Notes: generated from the sequence alone by a model not told the origin. Positions 54,245 to 63,709 are shown, numbered from the stretch's first letter. The stretch: DNA of 64,000 bases from Thalassomonas sp. M1454 (GCF_007097525.1 NZ_VKDD01000002.1:1363820-1427819); one strand, 5' to 3'. Program-made: numbers and translations.

Positions 54245-54550
54245 ACCATCCTGTACTACAAATCTAAAACCGTGACGTACCAAGGTGTACTAATATTTTA
54301 TTCCTCACTACAAATTTATCGCCATCCTGCAGGCCGCCGAAACTAAACCATCCATGGTGTTTCGGCATACCCCACATCTATCATTACAAATTTATCGCCT
54401 TCCATGGCCAAATTTGCATACCTATATTTACACGATGTAATGTATGCGATTTTCTCATGGATGAGATAAAAATCGTCATCCTATAGGCTACCGATACTCC
54501 GCTCCCGGCGGTATCGGATTACGACCATCCTGTACTACAAATCTAAAACC
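54245..54550. repeat. Composite palindromic intergenic repeat, copy B, with direct-repeat ends
   Basis: A perfect 27-bp direct repeat, beginning ACCATCCTGTACTACAAATC, occurs at 54245-54271 and again at 54524-54550. Between them is the composite unit: hairpin CCGAAAC...GTTTCGG, then GCATAC...GTATGC, then ATGA...TCAT and CCGATAC...GGTATCGG. The 54406-54530 part matches copy A (40602-40728). It ends about 45 bp before the gshA terminator, as copy A ends beside the rplS terminator. Confidence 0.82.
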
Positions 54551-54586
54551 ATCCATGGTGATTTGCATACTTTCATCCATGAAAGC

Positions 54587-54620
54587 AAAAAAAAAACGCA
54601 TAACCCGAAGGTATGCGTTT
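54587..54620 (-). terminator. gshA terminator
   Basis: AAACGCATA and TATGCGTTT pair around ACCCGAAGG-type loop bases. On the minus strand the hairpin is followed by about ten T residues. It lies 87 bp past the gshA stop. Confidence 0.88.
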
Positions 54621-54706
54621 AAAAGTGTCATTCACAAGGAAATAAAATGTCTTACCTAAAGTGAGAGTGTTGTTTTTTAAATAAGTTCAAATTAATTAAA
54701 TATTTT

Positions 54707-56317
54707 TTAAGAGCATTTAAAATAATCAGCCAAGAACGCATCAAAATCCAATGTATCAGCATCTTCAATTTGCTTTTGCTTGATAAGAGAATCTGCCGCA
54801 ATATTTTGTAAAAGCTCTTTATCAAATACGGTGTATTGATGCTCATTTATCTCTTGTTTAAATTGATTAACGTATTGCATTGACCAACCAACAATACCTT
54901 TATCTTTTGTTAGTAAGTCATCCAAAATTTTGGCTGAAGGAGTTAAGCTAGGATTATTTATTTTAGCTAATTCATCAGCAATCACCTGTGAATAGCAATT
55001 TACGTTATAAGCTTTATCATAAAGGTTCGCTATAACAGCTAAATCGGTAAAGATTTCATTACCCCACTCAGGCACATTTGTTTCCCGACCTTTATCATTT
55101 AGCACTAAGTCTGGATTACGTCCTTCTAATACGACTTTATCAGTATTTAAGGTAAATGCTTTCTTTTGCTCTGCGTTTATTAACGGGCTGTCTTTGAGCA
55201 TACAATAAGTAATAAATACATCTAAGAAATACATCTGCTCTTTACTTATACCGGTACTAACAAATGGGTTTACATCCATGGCACGTACTTCAATGTATTC
55301 TACGCCTCCTTCCTTTAATGCATCAGAAGGTTTCTGGCCCGACTTAGCTACACGCTTAGGTCTTATTGGAGCATAAAGCTCGTTCTCAATTTGTAAAATA
55401 TTGGTATTTAGTTGCTGATAGACGCCATCGACTTTAACACCGAGTGATTCAAATTCTTTTGAAGGTAAGTTAATTGCTTTTTGCACTGCATCAACGTAAC
55501 TATCTACGGAGTTATTACAGATGTGTAAATCAGATTGCGACGAGTTAGTGTAACCTAAATCACTCATTCTTAGTGAAGTAGCATACTCTAAGTAATAACA
55601 GCCTTTAGGTGCTACTTTAAACGGTATCTTGTGTGGCTTGCCTTGCAAAAAGCTTGGGCATAAAGCAGGAGAGCTACCAAATAAATATGGGATCAACCAG
55701 CCAAAACGTTTGTAGTTACGAATAAGTGCAAAGTAACGCTCTGATTTAAAATCTTGTAATGGCTGCTGATCACCAATAATTTCTTGTAATGAAACAAAAA
55801 ATGCATCTGAAAATGAAAAATTAAAATGAATACCCGCAATTACTTGCATCATGCTGCCATAACGATTTTTTAATCCTTGTCGATAAGCAGTTTTCATTTT
55901 CCCTACATTGGAAGTACCGTAATTAGCTAATTTAATTTGCTCTTCATCATCAACGACACAAGGCATACTCATAGGCCAAAAAGAATCGCCATTGATATGC
56001 TCTAAAGTAAACTTTTGTACATCTTTTAGCTGGTTTAATGATTCATCGATAGACGTTGATACAGGTGTAATAAACTCTAATAAGCTCTCAGAATAGTCTG
56101 TAGTAATATAAGGATGAGTTAAAGCGCTACCAAGAGCTTTATTATGGGATTGAGTAGACAGTTTACCATCGGCTTGAATACGTAAGGTTTCACGCTCAAT
56201 ACCTCGTTGTACCCCAGAGATTGATGTTAGGTGATTTTTTTCAAACGCTTGAGTTAAATCAGAAATAGATAAAGTCAAAGTTGCCTTGCTCCAAAATAGC
56301 TTGATCAGTGAGTTCAA
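54707..56317 (-). CDS. gshA: Glutamate-cysteine ligase
   Basis: GshA makes gamma-glutamylcysteine, the first step of glutathione synthesis. The 536 residues match the proteobacterial type: GVQRGIERETLRIQADGKLS, ALGSALTHPYITTDYSESLLEFITPV, AGIHFNFSFSD, SLRMSDLGYTNSSQ and EGGVEYIEVRAMDVNPF. Length is slightly above the E. coli enzyme because of a longer N-terminus and tail. gshB is not adjacent. Monocistronic. Confidence 0.97.
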   Translation of the reverse strand: MNSLIKLFWSKATLTLSISDLTQAFEKNHLTSISGVQRGIERETLRIQADGKLSTQSHNKALGSALTHPYITTDYSESLLEFITPVSTSIDESLNQLKDVQKFTLEHINGDSFWPMSMPCVVDDEEQIKLANYGTSNVGKMKTAYRQGLKNRYGSMMQVIAGIHFNFSFSDAFFVSLQEIIGDQQPLQDFKSERYFALIRNYKRFGWLIPYLFGSSPALCPSFLQGKPHKIPFKVAPKGCYYLEYATSLRMSDLGYTNSSQSDLHICNNSVDSYVDAVQKAINLPSKEFESLGVKVDGVYQQLNTNILQIENELYAPIRPKRVAKSGQKPSDALKEGGVEYIEVRAMDVNPFVSTGISKEQMYFLDVFITYCMLKDSPLINAEQKKAFTLNTDKVVLEGRNPDLVLNDKGRETNVPEWGNEIFTDLAVIANLYDKAYNVNCYSQVIADELAKINNPSLTPSAKILDDLLTKDKGIVGWSMQYVNQFKQEINEHQYTVFDKELLQNIAADSLIKQKQIEDADTLDFDAFLADYFKCS

Positions 56318-56599
56318 ATCAGCAATATAATTATATATCGCTATTATGTGGGGGAAAGTACATATTTTTCAATTACATTGTTTAATTTGTACAAGTTTAT
56401 TTTGTAATTTTTCGTATTTTCATCAAATAGATACAACAATCACGGCAAAGCAAAACAACCACAAACAATTAACAGCCATAAAACAAAGGTAGCCGAAAGA
56501 CTTAAATCTGTAAAATTTATCAATCATTTACAACTATTCTTTGTACAAATTAAAATTGCAAGGTAAAGTTATTATATAACCAACTGAATTTAAGTATTT

Positions 56600-57958
56600 A
56601 TGTCTGATAGTGCCTTAACTCTACTCCCTCCTTTAATTGCTATTATCATCGCGGTATGGCGTAAAAATGCCATCATTGCGTTAATTAGCGGAATATTTTT
56701 ATGTTTTCTACTACTCAACAGCTGGCAACCTATTGATGCTGCGGTAAACTCTGCGGGTGAAGTTCTTAATGTTTTCGCATCAACAGGTAATGCCCGAATC
56801 ATTACCTTTAGTTTGCTCATTGGTGCATTAGTTGCCTTAATGAATAGTTCAGGCGCAGTACAAGGTTTTATTGAAAGCTTAGCCAATATGAGCTTAGTGA
56901 AAAGTAAACGCCAAGCTAGTCTATTACCAACAATTGTTGGTACGAGTATTTTTACAGACACCAACTTAAGTATGTTCTCTGCAGGTATGGCATCACAAAA
57001 GTTGTTTGACCAACATGGTTTGAGCAGAGCTAAATTAGCATTTTTAATTGATTCGACATGTTCTCCTATTAGTGTTTTATTCTTAATAAATGGTTGGGGC
57101 GCATATTTACTCGGCTTACTTGATGGCTATAACTTAGACGATCCAATCGGGGTGTTAATTGGCACTTTAGGTTATAACTTCTATGCAATTATTGCAGTCT
57201 TATTGGCATACTATACAGCCTATACAGGTAAACTTTTCGGGCCACTAGCACAAAGTGAAAGCTCTATTGTTGCATCTCAACCAGATAAAAGTATCACACC
57301 TGCTAAAGCACGTGTAATGTGGCTACCAATGTTAAGCTTAATGGCAATCACCATAGGTATGCTTTATTACACTGGTAATGGTGATATTCGTCAAGGCTCA
57401 GGCTCACTATCGGTATTAACAGCGGTTATTTCAGCATTAGTTTTACTTATTATTATGATATTTAGTTACAAACTATTAAGCTTTAAAGATGTAATGATAA
57501 GCTCAATTGACGGCATCAAAAATATGCTACCTGCGGTAACTATTTTAGTACTGTCATTTGCTTTTGGTACTGCGATTAAAGAACTAGGTACAGGAATATA
57601 TGTAAGCCAGTTATTAACGCCTGATTTCCCTTTAATTCTAGTAGCACCGTTAATTTTCTTAGCTGCTGGTTTAATGGCATTTTCAACAGGAACATCTTGG
57701 GGGACTTTTGCCCTACTTATCCCGATTGCAGTGCCAATTGCGTTAACCACAGGCTTGCCTGTACCATTTTTAGTTGCCGCGGTGTTAAGTGGTGGTGTAT
57801 TTGGCGATCATGCCTCACCGATATCAGACTCAACTGTGGTAGCATCAATTGCTAGTGGCTGTGATCATTTCGAACACGTTAAAACGCAATTACCATACAC
57901 CCTAGTTTCAGCAGGTTTAACCATTATTGGTTTTATTATTGTTGGCGCATTTCATTAA
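56600..57958 (+). CDS. NhaC-family Na+/H+ antiporter
   Basis: The 452-residue protein has about 11-12 membrane helices. It shows the NhaC pattern: TLLPPLIAIIIAVWRKNAIIALISGIF, IFTDTNLSMFSAG, DSTCSPISVLFLINGWGAY, and a C-terminal GTSWGTFALLIPIAVPIA followed by AVLSGGVFGDHASPISDSTVVAS. It probably exchanges protons for sodium, or a dicarboxylate or amine pair as in some relatives. The pseudouridine synthase gene follows by 5 bp. Confidence 0.9.
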   Translation: MSDSALTLLPPLIAIIIAVWRKNAIIALISGIFLCFLLLNSWQPIDAAVNSAGEVLNVFASTGNARIITFSLLIGALVALMNSSGAVQGFIESLANMSLVKSKRQASLLPTIVGTSIFTDTNLSMFSAGMASQKLFDQHGLSRAKLAFLIDSTCSPISVLFLINGWGAYLLGLLDGYNLDDPIGVLIGTLGYNFYAIIAVLLAYYTAYTGKLFGPLAQSESSIVASQPDKSITPAKARVMWLPMLSLMAITIGMLYYTGNGDIRQGSGSLSVLTAVISALVLLIIMIFSYKLLSFKDVMISSIDGIKNMLPAVTILVLSFAFGTAIKELGTGIYVSQLLTPDFPLILVAPLIFLAAGLMAFSTGTSWGTFALLIPIAVPIALTTGLPVPFLVAAVLSGGVFGDHASPISDSTVVASIASGCDHFEHVKTQLPYTLVSAGLTIIGFIIVGAFH

Positions 57959-57963
57959 CTTTT

Positions 57964-58656
57964 ATGACTAAGTCGGTTTTTAATATTGTTGCTGATTTAG
58001 AGCACTTTATCGTAATCAATAAAACCTCCGACTGCAGTTTTCATGATGAACAAACACCTGGCTCTGGTTTACATAGCCAGGTGCAGTCCTCTTTAAATTT
58101 AGCTGAACTCTACCCTGTTCATCGTATTGATAAAATGACTTCTGGCTTAGTTATCTTTGCCAAATCGGCAAAAATTGCTGCCGAGTTTGGCAAGTTATTT
58201 GAGCTACATAAAATCAATAAATACTATCTTGCATTAAGTAAAAACAAGCCAAAGAAAAAACAAGGTTGGATCAAAGGTGATATGGCAAAAAGCCGCCGTA
58301 GCGCGTGGAAATTACTGCGCACAATGCACAACCCTGCGATCAGCCAATTCTTCTCTTACTCTATAAATAATGGTCTTAGACTATTCATCATAAGACCACT
58401 AAGTGGTAAAACCCATCAAATTAGAGTTGCCTTAAATAGTATTGGATCACCTATCATCGGCGATACAATCTATAACCCTTCGGCTCAAGCCGATAGAGGA
58501 TATTTACACGCGTTTGCATTGCAGTTTGAATTACTAGGGGAGAGTTACGAATTTCAAGTTAATCCTTGCTTTGGAGAGTATTTCTTATTGCCACAAGTTA
58601 GCGAAAAATTAACTGAACTCACTTCTCCTTGGCAGCTTGCATGGCCACAAAAATAA
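57964..58656 (+). CDS. RluA-like pseudouridine synthase (TIGR01621-type)
   Basis: The 230-residue protein has YPVHRIDKMTSGLVIFAKS with the catalytic Asp (HRID), and the second motif GKTHQIRVALNSIGSPIIGDTIY. It lacks an S4 domain and is shorter than RluA/RluC, matching a small marine-gammaproteobacterial subfamily. The RNA target is unknown. It is 5 bp downstream of the antiporter, so co-transcribed. Confidence 0.92.
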   Translation: MTKSVFNIVADLEHFIVINKTSDCSFHDEQTPGSGLHSQVQSSLNLAELYPVHRIDKMTSGLVIFAKSAKIAAEFGKLFELHKINKYYLALSKNKPKKKQGWIKGDMAKSRRSAWKLLRTMHNPAISQFFSYSINNGLRLFIIRPLSGKTHQIRVALNSIGSPIIGDTIYNPSAQADRGYLHAFALQFELLGESYEFQVNPCFGEYFLLPQVSEKLTELTSPWQLAWPQK

Positions 58657-58698
58657 TTCATTGACATGATTTGTAAGTGCAAAACTCGTTAGCATTAA

Positions 58699-58723
58699 AA
58701 AAGCCGCATAAAATGCGGCTTTT
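58699..58723. terminator. Bidirectional terminator
   Basis: AAAAGCCGCAT and ATGCGGCTTTT pair with an AAA-rich loop. It lies between the convergent pseudouridine synthase and NSS transporter genes. Confidence 0.85.
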
Positions 58724-58743
58724 AACTGTTTCATACCTACTTG

Positions 58744-60090
58744 TTAAAGAGAGTGAATAAATACCGTAGCAATAGCTAATGGACAAATAAATTTGGTATA
58801 CCAAGGCCAAATTTTCCAAAATATTGTATGCTCTACAGCTTCATTACCGTGTTTTAATTCATCAAGCACAGAGTTACGATGCCAGATCCAACCAACAAAG
58901 ATACAACAAAGCATTGCAATAATAGGCTGACCATATTCGGTAGCTACCATAGCGACGAGATCAAGCATAAAATCAAGGTTGAGAATAATGACCACACTGA
59001 TAACGAAAATTAAAATACCAATAACTGTAGTGGCTTTTTCTCTCTGCATGTTATGACGTTCTACAGCATAAGAAACAGGCCCCTCAAGCATTGAAATAGA
59101 TGAAGTTAAAGCCGCAACACTCATTAAAATGAAAAAGGCAAAACCAACAAATAAACCAATTGCGCCCATACCTTCAAATAACGTTGGTAATACAGCAAAT
59201 ACCATACTTGGCCCCGCGATTAACGAACCATCATCAGCATATATAGCAACGCCTTGAGCTTGAGCTACATACATAGCAGGGATAATCAATAAACCAGCTA
59301 AGAATGCGATTGAAACATCTATTAAGGTAACCTGTGCACCTAAGCTTACTAAGTTCTCTTTTTTAGATATGTACGAACCATAAATGATCATCACACTTGT
59401 ACCTAAAGATAAAGAGAAGAATGCTTGGCCTAATGCGCTCACCAATAAATCAGGTTTAAACACTCGGCTAAGATCAGGATTTAAATACGCTTGTAAACCA
59501 GCACTAGCACCATCTAAAGTCATTACATAAATAATTAAAATAGCTAATAAAGCTATCATCAATGGCATTAGGCGTTTAGACCATTTTTCAATACCCTGCT
59601 CCACTCCACGGCGAATAATAAAAATAGTTAAAAACATAAACAGAGCAGTAAACAGTAAGTTACGAACCAAGCCTTGGCTAATGACCCATTGTGAGGCATC
59701 AGTTAAACCGACTAACTTAGTAACCGGTTCAACCGCATAAGACATCATCCAACCGGCAATAATCCCGTAGAAACTTAATATAAGAGCTGCACAAATGATA
59801 CCGCCAAAGCCTACTAAAAAAGCAAACCGCTTTTGTAATAACGAATGGGACATTTTTTGCAAAGAAGTGACAGCATTAGCTTGCCCAAAACGGCCAATAA
59901 GTAATTCAGCCATAAACGCAGGGTAGGCTAAACAAAAGGCTAATACTAGATAAACTAATACAAAAGCTGCGCCACCATTACTGGCTGTTTGTGTAGGAAA
60001 GCCCCAAATATTACCTAGGCCGACTGCAGAGCCTGCAGCAGCTAAAATAAAGCCTAATCGTGAGCTAAACTCACCTCTTGACGTCGCCAT
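58744..60090 (-). CDS. Neurotransmitter:sodium symporter (NSS) family transporter
   Basis: The 448-residue protein has 11-12 membrane helices. It has the NSS start RLGFILAAAGSAVGLGNIWGFPTQTASNGGAAFVLVYL, which forms the Na+ and substrate sites, and the later LGQAFFSLSLGTSVMIIYGSYI block. Bacterial members import amino acids or related amines with sodium. The substrate is not predictable. Confidence 0.94.
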   Translation of the reverse strand: MATSRGEFSSRLGFILAAAGSAVGLGNIWGFPTQTASNGGAAFVLVYLVLAFCLAYPAFMAELLIGRFGQANAVTSLQKMSHSLLQKRFAFLVGFGGIICAALILSFYGIIAGWMMSYAVEPVTKLVGLTDASQWVISQGLVRNLLFTALFMFLTIFIIRRGVEQGIEKWSKRLMPLMIALLAILIIYVMTLDGASAGLQAYLNPDLSRVFKPDLLVSALGQAFFSLSLGTSVMIIYGSYISKKENLVSLGAQVTLIDVSIAFLAGLLIIPAMYVAQAQGVAIYADDGSLIAGPSMVFAVLPTLFEGMGAIGLFVGFAFFILMSVAALTSSISMLEGPVSYAVERHNMQREKATTVIGILIFVISVVIILNLDFMLDLVAMVATEYGQPIIAMLCCIFVGWIWHRNSVLDELKHGNEAVEHTIFWKIWPWYTKFICPLAIATVFIHSL

Positions 60091-60153
60091 AAATTCTCAG
60101 TTTTAGTAGTTGTTATAATTATTATTTAGCCAGTTTTAAAGACTCGTAATAAA

Positions 60154-60636
60154 CTAGTCTTTAAAATTGTTAAATTGAAAAGTTTGATCAAGTTCGGCAT
60201 TACGAACAAGCTGCATTACAGCTTGCAATTCATCTCGTTTTTTACCGGTAACTCGAATCTTATCGCCTTGAATAGACGCTTGAACTTTAAGTTTACTATC
60301 TTTGATTAGTTTCACAACTTTCTTAGCAACAACCTGTTCAACACCTACTTTAAAGGTAACTTGTTGAGAGAAGGTTTTACCTGAATGATTGAAATCACCA
60401 ACAGTCATAGCTTTTGAGTCTATGTTACGTTTTGATAATTGGCCTCTAAGCATATCGAGCATTTGCTGAATTTGAAAATCAGCTTCAGCTTTAACGGTTA
60501 CATTTGGGTTTTTAAATTCAAAAGAAGCTTCTGCACCTCTAAAATCAAATCGCGTACTCAACTCTCGAGTAGCATTGTCGGTGGCATTTCTAACTTCTTC
60601 TAAGTCAACTTCAGAAACAATATCTAATGAAGGCAT
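60154..60636 (-). CDS. yajQ: YajQ-family nucleotide-binding protein
   Basis: The 160 residues match YajQ (UPF0234): [37 protein letters not shown], the central [16 protein letters not shown], and [32 protein letters not shown] at the end. In Xanthomonas a homologue binds c-di-GMP; other homologues bind RNA or other nucleotides. Which applies here is unknown. It is 63 bp upstream of the NSS gene on the same strand. Confidence 0.96.
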   Translation of the reverse strand: MPSLDIVSEVDLEEVRNATDNATRELSTRFDFRGAEASFEFKNPNVTVKAEADFQIQQMLDMLRGQLSKRNIDSKAMTVGDFNHSGKTFSQQVTFKVGVEQVVAKKVVKLIKDSKLKVQASIQGDKIRVTGKKRDELQAVMQLVRNAELDQTFQFNNFKD

Positions 60637-60797
60637 AATTTTTTCTCTAAAGGTTATTTTATTCTTGGGTCATAGATTATCAAAGCTCATCATCTAGAGC
60701 TAGATACAATCAACTTTAGCAGATAAAATCATTGTAAATAAGAATTAATTTACATACTCGTGTTAATATAATTAAAATTTATTAATAGACATATCTA

Positions 60798-61145
60798 GTG
60801 AACCTGAAATCAAGCATTTTCTTAGTCTTAATACTTGTATGCATTAGTTTAATAATAACTAATGATGGCCAAGTTATTACATTTTTATCGCAAAATAACC
60901 TACTAGATAAAACAGGTCATTTCATTGGCTTCTTTATATTATCTTGGTTACTTAATACGATTTTAAAATTAAAAATAACCTCAACATTAATCAGTATTAT
61001 CATCTACGCTGGGTTAACTGAATTAGGACAAGAATACCTTGGCTTTAGGAATGGGCAAATAAGTGACTTTATTGCTGATATACTTGGCTGCGTATTTTAC
61101 TTTATATGTCTTAAAACATGCCAATTGAAACGAGTAAAAGATTAA
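60798..61145 (+). CDS. VanZ-like membrane protein
   Basis: The 115-residue protein has three or four membrane helices. It shows the VanZ-like pattern DKTGHFIGFFILSWLLN and GLTELGQEYLGFRNGQISDFIADILG. It starts at GTG with a weak ribosome site. The role of this family is largely unknown outside glycopeptide resistance, for which there is no evidence here. It is 2 bp before panE. Confidence 0.86.
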   Translation: MNLKSSIFLVLILVCISLIITNDGQVITFLSQNNLLDKTGHFIGFFILSWLLNTILKLKITSTLISIIIYAGLTELGQEYLGFRNGQISDFIADILGCVFYFICLKTCQLKRVKD

Positions 61146-61147
61146 CC

Positions 61148-62053
61148 ATGAATATAGTTATCGTCGGCTCTGGCGCAATGGGCTTATTATTTTACCAACA
61201 ACTGAATACACAAGCAGATGTTAGGATAAAAACTAGAAGCAACGACAATATATATAAATCATTTACCTACACAGATTTGCATGGCTGTAATACAAGCATG
61301 CAATACCAAACTGCAGATGAAGCTTTTATGAAAACTGCAGATATAGTACTTATTTGCGTAAAATCATACGATGTAGCAAATGTTGTTAGCTCTATCAAAG
61401 ATTCCATAGCAGAAAATACCATCATTATTTTAATGCATAATGGTATGGGAGTTATTGAAGAGTTAAACCTTACTACATCCCCTAAAAATCCTATTTATAC
61501 ACTGCTCACCACCCAAGCGGCTCGTAAATTAGCAAAGAATCATGTAAAGCACACAGGCATAGGTATCAATCAAATAGGTCCAGTTAATAACCATATTGGT
61601 GATAGAGAAATATTAGACCTTTTAGTTGAATTATCGACTAATGATATAGGCTTCGAATTCTGTAATTCTATTACATTATTACAATGGAAAAAACTTGCGA
61701 TAAACTGTGCTGTTAATGCATTAACAGCAATAAATAACATTAATAACGGTGAATTAAGCGCAGCGGCCTATTCAAAAATAATTGAGAGCATTACAAGTGA
61801 GGTTATCATAGTGGCAGAGCTAGAAGGTATTTCACTAGATATAACAGAAACTCTTAACACAATAAAAACCGTGATTAAGAACACCAGCATGAATAGCTCA
61901 TCAATGCGCGAAGATGTTAAAAATAAACGCAGAACGGAAGTGAGCTATATCAATGGCTATATACATAATCTTGGATTAAGACACGGCTTATTAACGCCTG
62001 AAAATACTAAACTGTTTGAACAGGTTAGCAATTTAGAGGCAAATTACGGCTAA
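61148..62053 (+). CDS. panE: 2-dehydropantoate 2-reductase family protein
   Basis: I chose the ATG at 61148 (MNIVIVGSGAMGLLFYQQL), which puts the NADPH motif at the N-terminus; the frame is open further up. The 301 residues have the ApbA/PanE layout: ADIVLICVKSYDV, the catalytic Lys in WKKLAINCAVNALTAINNINNG, and SMREDVKNKRRTEVSYINGYI. It probably reduces ketopantoate in pantothenate and CoA synthesis. It follows the VanZ gene by 2 bp. Confidence 0.9.
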   Translation: MNIVIVGSGAMGLLFYQQLNTQADVRIKTRSNDNIYKSFTYTDLHGCNTSMQYQTADEAFMKTADIVLICVKSYDVANVVSSIKDSIAENTIIILMHNGMGVIEELNLTTSPKNPIYTLLTTQAARKLAKNHVKHTGIGINQIGPVNNHIGDREILDLLVELSTNDIGFEFCNSITLLQWKKLAINCAVNALTAINNINNGELSAAAYSKIIESITSEVIIVAELEGISLDITETLNTIKTVIKNTSMNSSSMREDVKNKRRTEVSYINGYIHNLGLRHGLLTPENTKLFEQVSNLEANYG

Positions 62054-62083
62054 GACTAATTTGATTAATTAACTTTGTATAAC

Positions 62084-62518
62084 CTATTGCGTATCGGTTT
62101 TAAGAACTTCATTTAACATAGGGATTAACTTGCCTTTTAAACTATTAAGCTCTTTTTCAGAATATGGTACTAAAGGCAATTGCCCCCATATAGGTTTAGG
62201 CCAACTCGGATCCTCTGCAAAGCGGACAACATGGTGAATATGAAGTTGTGGTGTAACATTACCTAAAGCAGCAACATTCATTTTATCACCATTAAAACAC
62301 TGCATTAAAATTTCAGAAACGGCACTCGACTCATTTAGAAATTGAAGTTGATCTGTCCAAGACAACTCATAGATATCTTTAACATCACTGCGCTTTGGCA
62401 CCATGATAAACCAAGGATAGTTACTGTCATTACATAATAGTAGCTTACACAAAGGTAAATCAGCTATTTCAATACCATCCCTTTGCAGATCAGGGTGCAA
62501 CTTAAATTCTTCACTCAT
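62084..62518 (-). CDS. HIT-family hydrolase
   Basis: The 144-residue protein has a histidine-triad fold with PQLHIHHVVRFAEDPSWPKPIWG, a variant of H-x-H-x-H in which the third position is shifted, typical of a small proteobacterial HIT subgroup. The family hydrolyses nucleotide phosphoramidates or dinucleotides. It is 9 bp downstream of ylqF on the same strand. Confidence 0.9.
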   Translation of the reverse strand: MSEEFKLHPDLQRDGIEIADLPLCKLLLCNDSNYPWFIMVPKRSDVKDIYELSWTDQLQFLNESSAVSEILMQCFNGDKMNVAALGNVTPQLHIHHVVRFAEDPSWPKPIWGQLPLVPYSEKELNSLKGKLIPMLNEVLKTDTQ

Positions 62519-62527
62519 GTAAACTCC

Positions 62528-63481
62528 TTACTTGCCACTTTTTTTCTTTTTAGGCTTATTCTTACGGCCACGTCCTCGAGCTTCTTTTTTAGCTTCTCGC
62601 TCTGCAATTCTTTTTGCTTGTAACTCTTCAAAGTAGACGTTTTCTTTCTCAACCATTTCTGGTGTTTCAAAGGTGATATTACCTAAGGTTTTATCTCGTA
62701 TTTCATTGATAAGGATTTCTGAAGCTTTATGAAAATCAACATGCCCGCCACCTTTAACACAGCCTCGTTTACGCCCCATAGCCTCAAGAAATTCAATTTC
62801 TGTATCAGGAATTTCAGTTAAACCATATCTGTCTTTTAATAATTCAGGATATGCTTTAATAAGGTAATCTGCTGCAAAACAAGCGATATCTTCATGATCA
62901 AAAGCAGTATCTTTGATACCACCAGAAACGGCTAATCGATAACCACTATTTTCGTTAGCAATTTTTGGCCACAACATGCCTGGAGTATCATATAAATACA
63001 CTCCTTCTTCTAAACGAATACGTTGCTGTGCTTTGGTCACAGCCGGTTCATTACCTACTTTAGCTTTTACTTTTCCAACTAACGTATTGATAAGCGTAGA
63101 TTTACCAACATTAGGTATGCCCATGATCATGGCGTTGATTTGCTTACCTTCTTCATCTTTATTCGGTACAAGTTTACGTATTAACGCAGCAATACTTTTT
63201 GCCCCACTAGGCTCATCAGTTGTTAAAGCTATAGCTTTTACGTTTTGTTGCGAATGAAAATAATCAATCCATAGTTTAGTTAACTTAGGATCGGATAAAT
63301 CACTTTTATTAAGAATTTTAATCAGTGGTTTATCACCACGGATCTCGGTGATCATTGGGTTTTCACTACTAAACGGTAAACGTGAATCACATACCTCGAT
63401 AACTACATCGATCATATGAATGATTTCTTTAATTTCTTTTTGGGCTTTATGCATATGCCCGGGGAACCAGTTAATTGCCAT
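62528..63481 (-). CDS. ylqF: YlqF/RbgA-family ribosome-biogenesis GTPase
   Basis: The 317 residues have the circularly permuted GTPase order: NKSD (G4, about 58-61) comes before GIPNVGKST (G1) and DTPGM (G3). The N-terminus is INWFPGHMHKAQKEI. The C-terminus is Lys/Arg-rich (EARGRGRKNKPKKKKSGK). RbgA in Bacillus acts in late 50S assembly; the role of proteobacterial homologues is less clear. First gene of a ylqF-HIT pair, near an rRNA operon. Confidence 0.93.
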   Translation of the reverse strand: MAINWFPGHMHKAQKEIKEIIHMIDVVIEVCDSRLPFSSENPMITEIRGDKPLIKILNKSDLSDPKLTKLWIDYFHSQQNVKAIALTTDEPSGAKSIAALIRKLVPNKDEEGKQINAMIMGIPNVGKSTLINTLVGKVKAKVGNEPAVTKAQQRIRLEEGVYLYDTPGMLWPKIANENSGYRLAVSGGIKDTAFDHEDIACFAADYLIKAYPELLKDRYGLTEIPDTEIEFLEAMGRKRGCVKGGGHVDFHKASEILINEIRDKTLGNITFETPEMVEKENVYFEELQAKRIAEREAKKEARGRGRKNKPKKKKSGK

Positions 63482-63588
63482 GAATATATTCTAATAAGGT
63501 AAGTTATGTGTATTTTAGCAAGGAAATGAATTTGTTACATAACTATTTGAGAAATGGAGTTTGTTTTAATAAGAGCAATGTGAATTAG

Positions 63589-63621
63589 GGAGATCCCGCA
63601 CAAAAGCACTGCGGGACGACG
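63589..63621 (+). repeat. GGAGATCCC...GGGACGACG palindromic element
   Basis: TCCCGCA and TGCGGGA pair around CAAAAGCAC, with outer ends GGAGA and CGACG. It has the form of the GGAGATCCC-type dispersed palindromes found in many proteobacteria. A second element of the same family lies 50 bp away in opposite orientation. Confidence 0.65.
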
Positions 63622-63670
63622 GTGATTATTTTTATAAATGAGTTGATGCGCGGAGTGAGTTTACTTAGAA

Positions 63671-63709
63671 CGTCATCCCTGAATCGCCTAAGCGATATCA
63701 GGGACCTCC
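63671..63709 (-). repeat. GGAGGTCCC...GGGATGACG palindromic element, opposite orientation
   Basis: CGTCATCCCTGA and TCAGGGACCTCC frame a stem (CCCTGA with TCAGGG, plus inner ATCGC/GCGAT). Read on the minus strand it matches the form of the element at 63589-63621. Confidence 0.65.

Larger units (their letters stand above)
53931..54594. other. Long intergenic region (about 660 bp) without protein genes
   Basis: From left to right it holds the promoter region of the lipoprotein gene, a hairpin-plus-T-run on the minus strand (54058-54081), a 14-base motif shared with the gshA 3' flank (54146-54159), and composite repeat copy B (54245-54550). No credible open frame was found. Confidence 0.6.
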
